The notes under the pieces are model-generated. The model saw only the letters and a program-made list of their open reading frames with translations. It had not been told where the DNA came from and ran no database searches. A program made the position numbers and the translations under genes. DNA of 28,065 nucleotides from CAYMQB01 sp964392665 (GTDB lineage: Bacteria; Hydrothermota; E44-bin80): the NCBI GenBank assembly GCA_964392665.1, contig CAYMQB010000040.1:1-28065 (forward strand). Reading direction: 5' to 3'. The first letter of the stretch is position 1. Each line of letters starts with the position of its first letter. Positions 15,978 through 24,303 of this stretch are shown one piece after another.

Positions 15978-17417
15978 CTATTTATGTTCAGATAAAAGCA
16001 ACTTCGCTTCGCTTATTCCACTATACTGTGGGTAATTTTTTATAAGGAATTCCAGCGACCCTTTACCGAGTTTTTCATCTCCTAACTGACATAAAAATAT
16101 TTTCCCTGTTTTCAAGAGTGCAGCCGGTGCCAGTCTATCATCAGGATATTTTCTTACAATGCGAGAGAACAATTCTATTGCTTTCCTGTAGTCCTCCTTC
16201 GATGCAAGGAAAGTTCCAATCCTGAACTGTGATTTTGGCGAAAAGTAGATTTCGTACTCTTTCTCGTATACCTCAAGATAAATGCTCTGAAGTCTTTCCA
16301 TTTTTCCGTTCTCGTAAAGCTGAGCCAGTAATTTTTCATATTGTCCACTCGCTTCCCTTTTTTTCTCCACTATAGTCAGAGAACGGGCAAGTTCTAATCT
16401 TGCATCCGTATTCCTTGGTTCTGCCTTAATAACTTCCTGAAGTAATTCAATCGCCTTATCGATATCTCCTTCATCTCGCATTTGAAAAGCTTTCTCGAGT
16501 TTGGGATTTAATTTTACACCTTCCAGTTTTTCTTCAATTCTGTCGGATATATATTTCTCTTCAACTTTTAGAAATTTCATAACACCACCACAGATAAGAC
16601 CAAAAAGGAATCCGCCTACATGTGCGAAAAACGCAACGCCGGTAAAAATACTTTTTGATACCATTGCGTAAAACAACTGTTCGGCAAACCAAAAAGCCAG
16701 TGCAAACCATGCATAGAGTTCAAATGTTCCCCAGAACGGTCTTAACAACACAATAAAAAAATAGAAGAAGCGAATCTTCGTTTTGTAAAATCGAAAGGCA
16801 AAAGCACCCATAACAGCCGATATTGCTCCTGATGCTCCAATCAATGGCACGTTCGAACTCAGATTAAAAATGGCGTAGAACAACGTTGCTACTATTCCAC
16901 CAATGACATAAAAACCAAGAAAAAGGGGCCTTCCCCAATAGTCTTCTATATTCACACCAACCAACCAGAGAAATAATATGTTGAAGAAAAGATGAAAAAA
17001 TGAAGCATGAATAAACATTGACGAGATAATTGTAATAAAGGAAAATCGTTTGGGCTTGAAACCAAAACGATAGAATATCCTCCCATTTAGATACTGCTTA
17101 AATCTTTTATTAGTTGTCTCCCATTCTGCATAGTTTTTAGAGTCCTTTTCAATTATTTCACCATTTTCTATGGATTTGTGGAAATTCTCCTGAAAATGTG
17201 GGTCTTTAAAAGCATCTGGATGCTTCTGTACATATTCAATCAAATAAATATATTCTATTTTACGTAGTTCATCGAACAAGTTCCTTATATTGGACTCCTG
17301 TCTTAGTTCGATCGGATAGGTAATAATCCAGATGATGACATTTAGTCCGATTAAAACGATCGTAATAAGGGGGAGACGTCTGTATAACTTATCGTGCCCT
17401 ATAGGTATTATAAACAT
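15978..17417 (-). CDS. Rhomboid family intramembrane serine protease with C-terminal TPR repeats
   Basis: 479 residues. Rhomboids cut substrates inside the membrane. The catalytic serine is in GASG (S196) and the histidine in AHVGGFLFG (H266); the oxyanion residues are in HLFFN (H142, N146). TM1 is near the N-terminus (LPLITIVLIGLNVIIWII). A soluble insertion of about 85 residues separates it from the core helices, longer than in GlpG-type enzymes. After the core (to about 285) come a charged linker and tetratricopeptide-like repeats (MRDEGDIDKAIELLQEVIKAEP, then EDYRKAIELFSRIVRKYPDD), probably cytoplasmic and binding partners. The ATG at 17417 is chosen because the -10 box covers the codons just after an in-frame TTG at 17432. 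It lies beside the M50-like fusion gene on the same strand, but that gene has its own promoter. Confidence 0.88.
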   Translation of the reverse strand: MFIIPIGHDKLYRRLPLITIVLIGLNVIIWIITYPIELRQESNIRNLFDELRKIEYIYLIEYVQKHPDAFKDPHFQENFHKSIENGEIIEKDSKNYAEWETTNKRFKQYLNGRIFYRFGFKPKRFSFITIISSMFIHASFFHLFFNILFLWLVGVNIEDYWGRPLFLGFYVIGGIVATLFYAIFNLSSNVPLIGASGAISAVMGAFAFRFYKTKIRFFYFFIVLLRPFWGTFELYAWFALAFWFAEQLFYAMVSKSIFTGVAFFAHVGGFLFGLICGGVMKFLKVEEKYISDRIEEKLEGVKLNPKLEKAFQMRDEGDIDKAIELLQEVIKAEPRNTDARLELARSLTIVEKKREASGQYEKLLAQLYENGKMERLQSIYLEVYEKEYEIYFSPKSQFRIGTFLASKEDYRKAIELFSRIVRKYPDDRLAPAALLKTGKIFLCQLGDEKLGKGSLEFLIKNYPQYSGISEAKLLLSEHK

Positions 17418-17423
17418 TGGTTG

Positions 17424-17451
17424 ATAATACAAAAAAAATTGGGAAAAGCAA
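17424..17451 (-). promoter_or_regulatory. Promoter of the rhomboid gene, leaderless arrangement
   Basis: On the minus strand, TTGCTT (17446-17451), a 16-base spacer, and TATTAT (17424-17429). Six bases separate the -10 box from the ATG at 17417, and there is no Shine-Dalgarno sequence, so translation from the very 5' end is predicted. Confidence 0.65.
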
Positions 17452-17460
17452 GAAAAAAAA

Positions 17461-17489
17461 TTGACTTAAAAAAACATTTATGGTAGAAG
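17461..17489 (+). promoter_or_regulatory. Promoter of cstA
   Basis: TTGACT (17461-17466), a 17-base spacer, and TAGAAG (17484-17489). It lies back to back with the rhomboid promoter. The transcript would carry a leader of about 120 bases (to 17614) with a clear TAGGAGG ribosome site at 17604-17610. Inside the leader, GAGCAAAA and TTTTCTC near 17575-17602 could pair just ahead of the ribosome site; this is weak. Confidence 0.5.
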
Positions 17490-17614
17490 GAAACTATGCA
17501 AATTTACGAAAGATTATCAGAACTTTACACTGTTTTCTCCAAACACCCTCTCCCCTGTCCTATCCCACCCAGAGAGAGCAAAATTATGCAAAGAGTTTTC
17601 TCGTAGGAGGAAAA

Positions 17615-19261
17615 ATGAACTCTTTATTTGTCATTCTTGCTGCTTCCATACTGTTCGCATTAGGTTATCTATTCTATGCAAAGAAAATTGCAAAACTCTG
17701 GGATATGAAAACCGAGAATGAAACACCTGCAAAAAAGAACTTCGACGGCGTAGACTATGTTCCGGCAAAACACTGGCTGATTCTATTCGGTCACCATTTT
17801 TCATCCATAGCAGGTGCTGGTCCTATACTTGGTCCCGTGATTGCCTGTATGGTTTGGGGCTGGTTTCCTACACTTCTCTGGCTCATTTTTGGTTCGATTC
17901 TCTTAGGGGGAGTGCACGATTTCTCTGCACTAATGGCATCCCTTAGAACAGGTGGAAAATCTATTGCGGATGTTTGCGAAACAACAATGTCGAGAAGAGC
18001 CAAAATGATATTCGCTTCGTTTATCTGGTTGACATTGGTTTTAGTTATTGCTGTTTTTGCTTCGGTTGCAGCCAAAACACTCAGTTCAACCCCACAGGTG
18101 GTTATCCCAACTTTTGGTCTAATTCTCGTCGCGCTACTTGTTGGTTTTCTGATATATAAAGCAAGGATAAACCTTCCTCTTGCCTCAATAATTGGAATTG
18201 GTTTGCTTTTCGGACTTATATTTCTGGGTTTCAAATTTCCCATTTCCATTGGTCCTCATGCTTTTTTAATCTGGGTTCTGATCCTTTTAGGTTACGCTTA
18301 TGTTGCATCTATAATACCTGTGAATATTCTTCTTCAGCCAAGAGACTATCTTGCTGCATTCGTTTTGTTTATCGGACTTCTTGCAGGATATATTGGGCTT
18401 TTTATTACGCATCCTGTTATTCATGCACCTCCCTTTATTTCTTTTAATTCCGTTAAAGGAACTCTCTGGCCTATGCTCTTCGTTATCGTTGCCTGCGGAG
18501 CAATTTCTGGTTTCCATTCCTTGATTTCGGGTGGAACGACATCCAAACAACTTGCCGATGAAAAAGATGCTAAAAGGATTGGCTACGGAGCAATGATTAC
18601 AGAAAGTGTTCTTGCAGTACTTGCTCTCTTAGCGGTAACTGCGGGACTTTACTGGAAAGGTAACCATCCAGGACTTATATATCCGGAACTAATGAAAGGC
18701 GGAGATTGGATCAAAACTTTTGGCGTAGGTTACGGTGAAATCGTAAAACCTATCCTGGGTGTTTTTGGAGTTCTAATAGGTATTACTATGCTTAAAACTT
18801 TTATTATGACAACACTTGATTCCGCTACGAGGATTGCGAGATATATCGGAGAGGAATTATTCGGGGAAGCGTTAAAAATAAAATTCCTTGGTAACAAATA
18901 TGTAAGTACAGCCATAATTGTTGGATTTGCTTTGTATCTCTCGCTGGGTGCCTGGCAATCCATCTGGCCTATCTTCGGAGCATCAAATCAACTCGTTGCT
19001 GCTCTTGCTCTTTTTGTAGCAACAACCTTCCTCATTTCCAAGGGTAAGAATAGTCTCTATACTCTCATCCCGGCAATCTTTATGCTATTGACCACGGTTA
19101 CTGCAATTGTTCTTGAAATAAAAATGTTTCTGCCACAGGGCAAAATTCTACTTTCTACTATTGGCTTCGTGTTGTTAATCCTAACGCTTATTCTGCTCTT
19201 TGATGTAGTTAAGGTGATTTTCAAGAGAAGAAAACCATTGCAGGCTCAAGGTCATATATAG
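17615..19261 (+). CDS. cstA: Carbon starvation protein CstA (peptide/pyruvate transporter family)
   Basis: 548 residues, an inner-membrane transporter with about 15-16 hydrophobic segments. Family signatures are clear: WLILFGHHFSSIAGAGPILG, then ILLGGVHDFSALMASLRTGG, GAISGFHSLISGGTTSKQL and a late ITMLKTFIMTTLDSATRIAR. Members take up peptides or pyruvate, often when carbon is short; the substrate here cannot be read from the sequence. It is shorter than E. coli CstA (about 700 residues) but matches the common shorter form. The reading frame is open back to 17480, but the ATG at 17615 is chosen because TAGGAGG lies four bases upstream and the first helix starts there. It is transcribed divergently from the rhomboid gene and appears to be a single-gene unit. 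Confidence 0.93.
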   Translation: MNSLFVILAASILFALGYLFYAKKIAKLWDMKTENETPAKKNFDGVDYVPAKHWLILFGHHFSSIAGAGPILGPVIACMVWGWFPTLLWLIFGSILLGGVHDFSALMASLRTGGKSIADVCETTMSRRAKMIFASFIWLTLVLVIAVFASVAAKTLSSTPQVVIPTFGLILVALLVGFLIYKARINLPLASIIGIGLLFGLIFLGFKFPISIGPHAFLIWVLILLGYAYVASIIPVNILLQPRDYLAAFVLFIGLLAGYIGLFITHPVIHAPPFISFNSVKGTLWPMLFVIVACGAISGFHSLISGGTTSKQLADEKDAKRIGYGAMITESVLAVLALLAVTAGLYWKGNHPGLIYPELMKGGDWIKTFGVGYGEIVKPILGVFGVLIGITMLKTFIMTTLDSATRIARYIGEELFGEALKIKFLGNKYVSTAIIVGFALYLSLGAWQSIWPIFGASNQLVAALALFVATTFLISKGKNSLYTLIPAIFMLLTTVTAIVLEIKMFLPQGKILLSTIGFVLLILTLILLFDVVKVIFKRRKPLQAQGHI

Positions 19262-19465
19262 AAACAGGACTTGAATCTTCCAGACACAGGAGTAGCATTA
19301 GAGCATTAGGGGCAACCATATGATATCAGTAGACGCGAATATAGAGTATAAGGGTATAATAACTTTTAGGAACAAGTTCGTTATGTAAAATCTTATAGTG
19401 ATGTGAGAGCGGAGATAAAGATAGATACTAAGGAAGAATCACGAGTAATTGCGCTGAATTCGGAA

Positions 19466-20245
19466 ATGTCTTATAAAACCATTTTTGATCAAATAGCAGA
19501 GGATTATGATGAAGTTCGTCCTGGTTATCCTCAGGAATTGATACAGGATATTATTTCTATCTCTCGCATTTCGGAGGATGGGAGAATTCTTGAGATTGGT
19601 TGTGGTACAGGACAGGCTACAATTCCGTTCGCAAAATATGGCTATAGCATAACCTGCCTGGATATTGGGAAGAGACTTGTTTCTTTGGCTGCAAAAAATT
19701 GTCAGAAATATCCAAATGTGCACATCCATCCGGTATCATTTGAAGAATGGAAGAACGAGATGAATTCGTTTGATCTCGTTATGTCTGCTACTGCTTTTCA
19801 CTGGATACCTCCTGAGATTGCCTATCCTAAAGCAGCGCAGATACTGAAGGAATCCGGATATATAGCTATTTTCTCAAGTCTTCATCCAACTCCATACACA
19901 GGGTTTTTTCAGACAGTTCAAAAGGTCTATCGGAATATCGTGCCGGAATGGAAAGACCCCACCAGCGAACCATCAACGGAAGATAAAATTAGGTCCAGAG
20001 AGGACTACATCAACGGGACTGGTTTGTTTGAAAAAGTTCTTGTAAAGCAGTATCCCTGGGAAAAAGAATATAAAACAGAGCAGTATATCAAGCTCCTAAA
20101 CACATATTCTGCTCACCGATGTTTGGATAAGGGAAGAAGGGAGAAATTGTTTTCCAACATCACCGATTTGATTGATGAAAAATATGGAGGAATAATAACA
20201 AGGCCATATCTTACTGTGTTATATATTGCGAAGAAGGTTAGTTGA
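19466..20245 (+). CDS. Class I SAM-dependent methyltransferase (type 11-like)
   Basis: 259 residues from the chosen start. The opening, FDQIAEDYDEVRPGYP, is the standard N-terminus of a large family of small-molecule methyltransferases. Motif I (SAM-binding) is ILEIGCGTGQ (41-50), the acidic loop ending strand beta-2 is LDI (D66), and motif IV-like SATAFHWIP follows near 107. The substrate is unknown. The start is uncertain: the frame is open to a GTG at 19403, which would add 21 residues, and neither start has a strong ribosome site. The ATG at 19466 matches where the family begins. The 204 bases between cstA and this ATG show no other gene; a lone TATAAT at 19355-19360 has no good -35 partner. 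Confidence 0.8.
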   Translation: MSYKTIFDQIAEDYDEVRPGYPQELIQDIISISRISEDGRILEIGCGTGQATIPFAKYGYSITCLDIGKRLVSLAAKNCQKYPNVHIHPVSFEEWKNEMNSFDLVMSATAFHWIPPEIAYPKAAQILKESGYIAIFSSLHPTPYTGFFQTVQKVYRNIVPEWKDPTSEPSTEDKIRSREDYINGTGLFEKVLVKQYPWEKEYKTEQYIKLLNTYSAHRCLDKGRREKLFSNITDLIDEKYGGIITRPYLTVLYIAKKVS

Positions 20246-20360
20246 AATCCTGATTGTCGCTTGCACTGCGTGCAGATTGTTTGATTTTTGAAGATGTGAA
20301 GATGAAAATGGGGGCAGGCGTTCGATTGTTCGATTTTGAAAATCCTCATTTGATTTTTTC

Positions 20361-20389
20361 TTGACTTCACCATTATTTTCGTTTACAAT
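20361..20389 (+). promoter_or_regulatory. Promoter of the four-gene defence operon, near-leaderless
   Basis: TTGACT (20361-20366), a 17-base spacer, and TACAAT (20384-20389). The first ATG is at 20400, ten bases beyond the -10 box, so the 5' untranslated region would be only about three or four bases, and no Shine-Dalgarno sequence is present. Confidence 0.7.
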
Positions 20390-20399
20390 GCTAATATAA

Positions 20400-21680
20400 A
20401 TGAAAGAACTCGAAAAAAGATTAACTTCTGAAGGTGAAGACTTTTATAATATGCCCCCAATTTCACATAAACTATTCGACAGCGAAATAGAATTATTACC
20501 ATCGGTAAGTGAATTGTTTGAATTGGAATTAGCTTATCTGGAGTTCAATTCTTTACCTAAGGACGAATTATTCAGTAGGTTAGCCTATTTTAAATCGGTG
20601 GATGGAAAATTTACAGAGCATTTTTTGATGTATAACCATTCTACCAAAGCACTTACAGTTAATCGTTCTGCGAGCACAAAGGCGTATTTTGAAAATGGAC
20701 TGTTTTCTACAGGCTATGCAACTCATGGATTGTTTCCTTATCGTGGAAAGTTCCATCCGCAGTTGATTAAAGCCTTAATTAACATCACTGGAATTAGGAA
20801 AGGGGAAACTATTTTAGACCCAATGTGTGGGAGTGGAACTGCAAATATTGAAGCTGCCTTAATGGGTATAAACTCTTATGGAATTGATCCAAGTCCTTTT
20901 TGTCAATTTATGACAAAAGTGAAGTATAATAGTTTATCCATAAATGTTGAATTGTTAAAAGGAATTTCTGATAAATCAGAGGAGTTATTCCAATTTTTCA
21001 ATGTTTCTGATGTAAAAACACAATTGCAAAAAATTACAGATTATGAAAAATTAAAAGTTTACGAGTTGGCATTTCTTGCTTTTTTAGATGCTTTAGGATA
21101 CTCCAAAAGGGTGGTTAGTTCCAATCACAGGCAGCTCTTTACAAAAGTGCTAAAAAGATACGAAGATACGATAGTTAATTTCATCTTCAATACTTCAAAC
21201 TATTTAATCGACTTAGGAACCGTCAATGTCCTGGAAAATGCAACTGCTATGAAAATACTACTTGAAGATAATTCAATTGATGGGGTGATTACGTCACCGC
21301 CATATTCCTTTGCGATTGATTATGTGAAAAATGATGAGGCGCAGTTAAACTTTTTAGGGTATGATATTAATGATATTAGAAGCAAAATGATTGGACTATC
21401 TGGTAAAAATAAAAGTGAGCGATTAGAAAATTATTTTAGAGATATGGAGTATGTATGTTCAGAAGTCTCAAGGGTACTAAAAAAAGATAAGTTCTTTGTG
21501 ATGATTATAGGGTCTAATACAAATCAGACTGGAGGCATAAGATTGGAAGGTAAGATAATAGAGTCCTGCAAAAGGCATAATTTAACATTGGTTAAAAGTA
21601 TCTTAAAACCCATAAAGGGAATGAGAAATACAATGAAAGACGAATATATATTATTCTTTAAGAAGAGGACTGGAAAATGA
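20400..21680 (+). CDS. DNA methyltransferase (TSPPY type), first gene of the defence operon
   Basis: 426 residues. A probable N4-cytosine or N6-adenine DNA methyltransferase. Motif I, ILDPMCGSGT (138-147), comes before motif IV, TSPPYS (298-303), with about 150 residues between them. This order differs from the HTH-methyltransferase at 9900-10922. FPYRGKFHPQLI (112-123) resembles motif X, and MIIGSN (368-373) a later strand of the fold. The final ATGA overlaps the endonuclease gene. The promoter is near-leaderless. Codon choice is visibly AT-rich compared with the upstream genes, suggesting acquisition by transfer. Target base and site cannot be told from the sequence. Confidence 0.85.
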   Translation: MKELEKRLTSEGEDFYNMPPISHKLFDSEIELLPSVSELFELELAYLEFNSLPKDELFSRLAYFKSVDGKFTEHFLMYNHSTKALTVNRSASTKAYFENGLFSTGYATHGLFPYRGKFHPQLIKALINITGIRKGETILDPMCGSGTANIEAALMGINSYGIDPSPFCQFMTKVKYNSLSINVELLKGISDKSEELFQFFNVSDVKTQLQKITDYEKLKVYELAFLAFLDALGYSKRVVSSNHRQLFTKVLKRYEDTIVNFIFNTSNYLIDLGTVNVLENATAMKILLEDNSIDGVITSPPYSFAIDYVKNDEAQLNFLGYDINDIRSKMIGLSGKNKSERLENYFRDMEYVCSEVSRVLKKDKFFVMIIGSNTNQTGGIRLEGKIIESCKRHNLTLVKSILKPIKGMRNTMKDEYILFFKKRTGK

Positions 21681-22654
21681 AAACTTTAGAGGAAAAATAT
21701 TTGAATGTAATTCAGAAAAATACATTTTATTATTTTGATGAAGAATTTGAAGAAACCTACGAGACTCATATTTTCAGTGTTAAGGAAGCAATTTTACATC
21801 TTAAGAATGAAGTTAGTATAAAAGGATGTAAGAAGGAGGTATTTGAGGATTTCTTAAGAAGAAAAAAAGAATTAGGTTTAAAAGCACTTTTAGCAATATC
21901 TGGTTTTTCTAATGAGAGTTTGAAAAGACTAATAACTGTTATACGAATAGTCGACAATGAAGAGGTAAATGAACTTGTATTCAAAGAAAAATGGTTGCAA
22001 GAAAAAGAAGCTAATGAGATTTCAGAATGGAGTACATCTAAGATTGAAAAGCTCATGAAAGAAAACGAGTATTTTAGAAAAGGTTTGATTAATATTTTCT
22101 ATGAAGGTTCTACAACTGAATTTTTCCAAAAAACTCTACCTCCATTTGAACTTCAAAAATTTAGTTTAGAAAAACTAAATTTTGATGTAAATGCACTGAT
22201 AGACACACTTGCAAGATATAAAGAAAAAGGGTCAAGAGCAGCAAAAGGGAAAAACAATCCTGAAGTTTTAATTAAGAGAATATTAAATGAACTTGAAATT
22301 CCATTTGAAAAAGGTGATTTAAGCGAATTAATTGTTAATGCTCCAAATACCAAACGAACAATGGATTTTATAATACCGAACAAAGAGGATCCGTTAATTA
22401 TTGTTGAAAGCACATTTTTAACTACAACTTCATCTGGTCAAGGAGATAAATCAAAAACCGAAATTTCTATCGATACCCTTATAAAACAACACTATCCAAA
22501 AGCAATCTTTATAGGATTTGTAGATGGTATTGGTTGGTATGTAAGAAAAAACGATCTAAAGAGAATGGTCGCTGCGTATGAAGAAGTTTTTACCTTTCAT
22601 CAAGAAGAATTAGAGCGTTTTAAACTATTACTTAAGGAGGTATTTAAGCTATGA
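21677..22654 (+). CDS. Putative type II restriction endonuclease, DpnII/PD-(D/E)XK-like
   Basis: 325 residues. The N-terminal half is helical and unassigned. The C-terminal half has a nuclease-like core: MDFIIP (D230), then IIVESTF (E244) followed by TTTSSGQGDKSKTE and, after a helix, AIFIGFVDGIGWYVRK. The layout aspartate, Glu-Ser/Thr, Ser/Gly/Lys loop and hydrophobic strand resembles DpnII/MboI-type endonucleases (their IETNFY, GGSK stretch); this is recalled similarity, not an alignment. It overlaps both neighbours by ATGA and lies directly after a DNA methyltransferase, which supports a restriction role. The catalytic lysine is not certain; K258 and K260 are candidates. Confidence 0.62.
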   Translation: MKTLEEKYLNVIQKNTFYYFDEEFEETYETHIFSVKEAILHLKNEVSIKGCKKEVFEDFLRRKKELGLKALLAISGFSNESLKRLITVIRIVDNEEVNELVFKEKWLQEKEANEISEWSTSKIEKLMKENEYFRKGLINIFYEGSTTEFFQKTLPPFELQKFSLEKLNFDVNALIDTLARYKEKGSRAAKGKNNPEVLIKRILNELEIPFEKGDLSELIVNAPNTKRTMDFIIPNKEDPLIIVESTFLTTTSSGQGDKSKTEISIDTLIKQHYPKAIFIGFVDGIGWYVRKNDLKRMVAAYEEVFTFHQEELERFKLLLKEVFKL

Positions 22655-24303
22655 GTGCAATTGATTTTGAAATTAAGGGAATAGGTAAGTTAATAAAAGG
22701 GAATATATTTTTTGTTCCCCGATATCAGAGGCCTTTTGCTTGGAAGGATCAACAAATTAACGAACTTTTTGTAGATATTAAGAATAATATAAATGAGGAA
22801 GAATATTTTTTAGGTACCATTGTGTTAACAAAAGGGGAGGAAGAAAAGTTGGAAATTATTGATGGACAACAAAGGATTTCTTCTATTGTAATTTTTTTTT
22901 CTGCCGTAAAAGATTTTTATGAAGACAAAAAAGGTATAGAAGCTCTTCAGTTTGATTATCTAAGTAGATATGATAGAAGAGAGAAAGAAAATATTCGCAA
23001 ACTTGAATTAAGCATACAAGATAATGAATTTTTTAGAGAATTTATCGTTAAGAATAACAAAGAAATAGCTGAGAAAAGAGAATCCCATAAAAGAATTAAA
23101 AATGCTTTTGAAATATGTCGCCAAACAATATCCAAATTATTAGAGTTAAATAATGATGACCCTAATATTCTTTATGAGTGGGAGGATTTTATTAATGAGA
23201 AGCTTAAAGTAGTTGTTATAACAGTCCCTAGTGATGCAAACGCTTTTACTATATTCGAGACACTTAATGATAGAGGATTAGAATTAGCACAGATAGATTT
23301 ATTGAAAAATTATTTATATAGCAAAGTAAGCAGTAGAAGACTAGATGAAGCGCAAACTTCTTGGATTGAATTAATCTCAAAATTAGAAGATGAGAAATTA
23401 GTTTTAACATATATTAGACATTATTGGATTCATCAGAATGGTTTCATTCGCCTTAAAAATAAGGAATTATACAATGATATTAAGAAAAAGATTAAAAGTT
23501 CAACACAGGTTATTACATTTATCAATGGATTGAAAAATGACGGGGATACTTATCTAGCGATATTGAATCATAATTCTGCTTTTTGGAATGACTATGATAC
23601 TAATTGCAGAAACTATATCCAAACTCTTAATTACTTTGGTTTAGAACAATATAGGCCATTGCTCTTGTCGGTTCTCAAAGAATTTAACAAAAATGAAATA
23701 GCTAAATCATTGAAGTTAATTCTGTCATGGTTAGTACGAAATCTTATAACAGGGTCTCTGGGGGGTGGTAGTTTGGAACAGGCATATGCTAGTAAAGCGA
23801 AAGAAATATCTGATAGAAAAATAAAAAATACTAAGAAATTGTATAATTCACTTAAAGATTTTATCCCACAGGATAAAGAATTTGAAGAAAAATTTAAACT
23901 AGCTACTGTTAGTAAACATAAGTTTGCGAGATATTATCTTAGTGCCATAGAAAATTATCATCGAGGGGAAGAAGATCCTGAACTTTTAGTAAATACCAAT
24001 CCTGACTCTGTAAATCTGGAGCATATTTTACCTGAAAATCCTGGAGAGAATTGGCCCAATTTTGAAGAAGAAGATGTAAGGACATATGTAAAAAAAATCG
24101 GTAATTTAACTTTAATGAAAACAAAAGAAAATAATGATTTTAGGAATTCGGCATTTTCTGAGAAAAAGGAAAAATATGAAAAGTCAGAATTATGGATTAC
24201 AAAGTCTCTGGGTTATTGTGAAGACTGGACAGCGGATAGTATAAGAAAAAGACAAAAAGAATTAGCTGAAATAGTCATAAAAACGTGGAGTATAAAGGTA
24301 TGA
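22651..24303 (+). CDS. DUF262/DUF1524 nuclease (GmrSD-like type IV restriction protein)
   Basis: 550 residues. The N-terminal DUF262 (ParB-like) domain shows VPRYQRPFAW (22-31), FLGTIVL (53-59) and IIDGQQR (69-75), the nucleotide-binding signature of GmrS-type domains. The C-terminal DUF1524 is an HNH nuclease: NLEHILP (455-461, catalytic H458), then GNLTL (484-488) and NDFRNSAFSEKKEKY, the usual Asn-rich end. GmrSD enzymes cut phage DNA with modified cytosines, using NTP; relatives (BrxU, SspE) act in other defence systems. The middle is helical. It overlaps both neighbours by ATGA, so it is tightly coupled to two methyltransferases and a type II-like nuclease, an unusual setting for this family. 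Confidence 0.87.
   Translation: MSAIDFEIKGIGKLIKGNIFFVPRYQRPFAWKDQQINELFVDIKNNINEEEYFLGTIVLTKGEEEKLEIIDGQQRISSIVIFFSAVKDFYEDKKGIEALQFDYLSRYDRREKENIRKLELSIQDNEFFREFIVKNNKEIAEKRESHKRIKNAFEICRQTISKLLELNNDDPNILYEWEDFINEKLKVVVITVPSDANAFTIFETLNDRGLELAQIDLLKNYLYSKVSSRRLDEAQTSWIELISKLEDEKLVLTYIRHYWIHQNGFIRLKNKELYNDIKKKIKSSTQVITFINGLKNDGDTYLAILNHNSAFWNDYDTNCRNYIQTLNYFGLEQYRPLLLSVLKEFNKNEIAKSLKLILSWLVRNLITGSLGGGSLEQAYASKAKEISDRKIKNTKKLYNSLKDFIPQDKEFEEKFKLATVSKHKFARYYLSAIENYHRGEEDPELLVNTNPDSVNLEHILPENPGENWPNFEEEDVRTYVKKIGNLTLMKTKENNDFRNSAFSEKKEKYEKSELWITKSLGYCEDWTADSIRKRQKELAEIVIKTWSIKV

Noticed and set aside
17480..17614. 45-codon upstream extension of cstA
   Set aside because: The extension is not hydrophobic and matches nothing in the family. 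The ATG at 17615 has TAGGAGG at the right distance, and the promoter's -10 box overlaps the start of the extension.
17791..18249. A 152-codon minus-strand open frame opposite cstA
   Set aside because: It is antisense to highly conserved CstA motifs (FGHHFSSIAGAGP) and has no ribosome site or recognisable domain.
19320..19388. A 22-codon ORF between cstA and the methyltransferase (ATG ATA TCA ... ATG TAA)
   Set aside because: It is too short, has no ribosome site and no similarity I can recognise. It may be decayed sequence but cannot be supported.
20262..20274. Hairpin TGCAC-tgc-GTGCA after the class I methyltransferase as a terminator
   Set aside because: The stem is only five base pairs and no clean T run follows, so it is not convincing.
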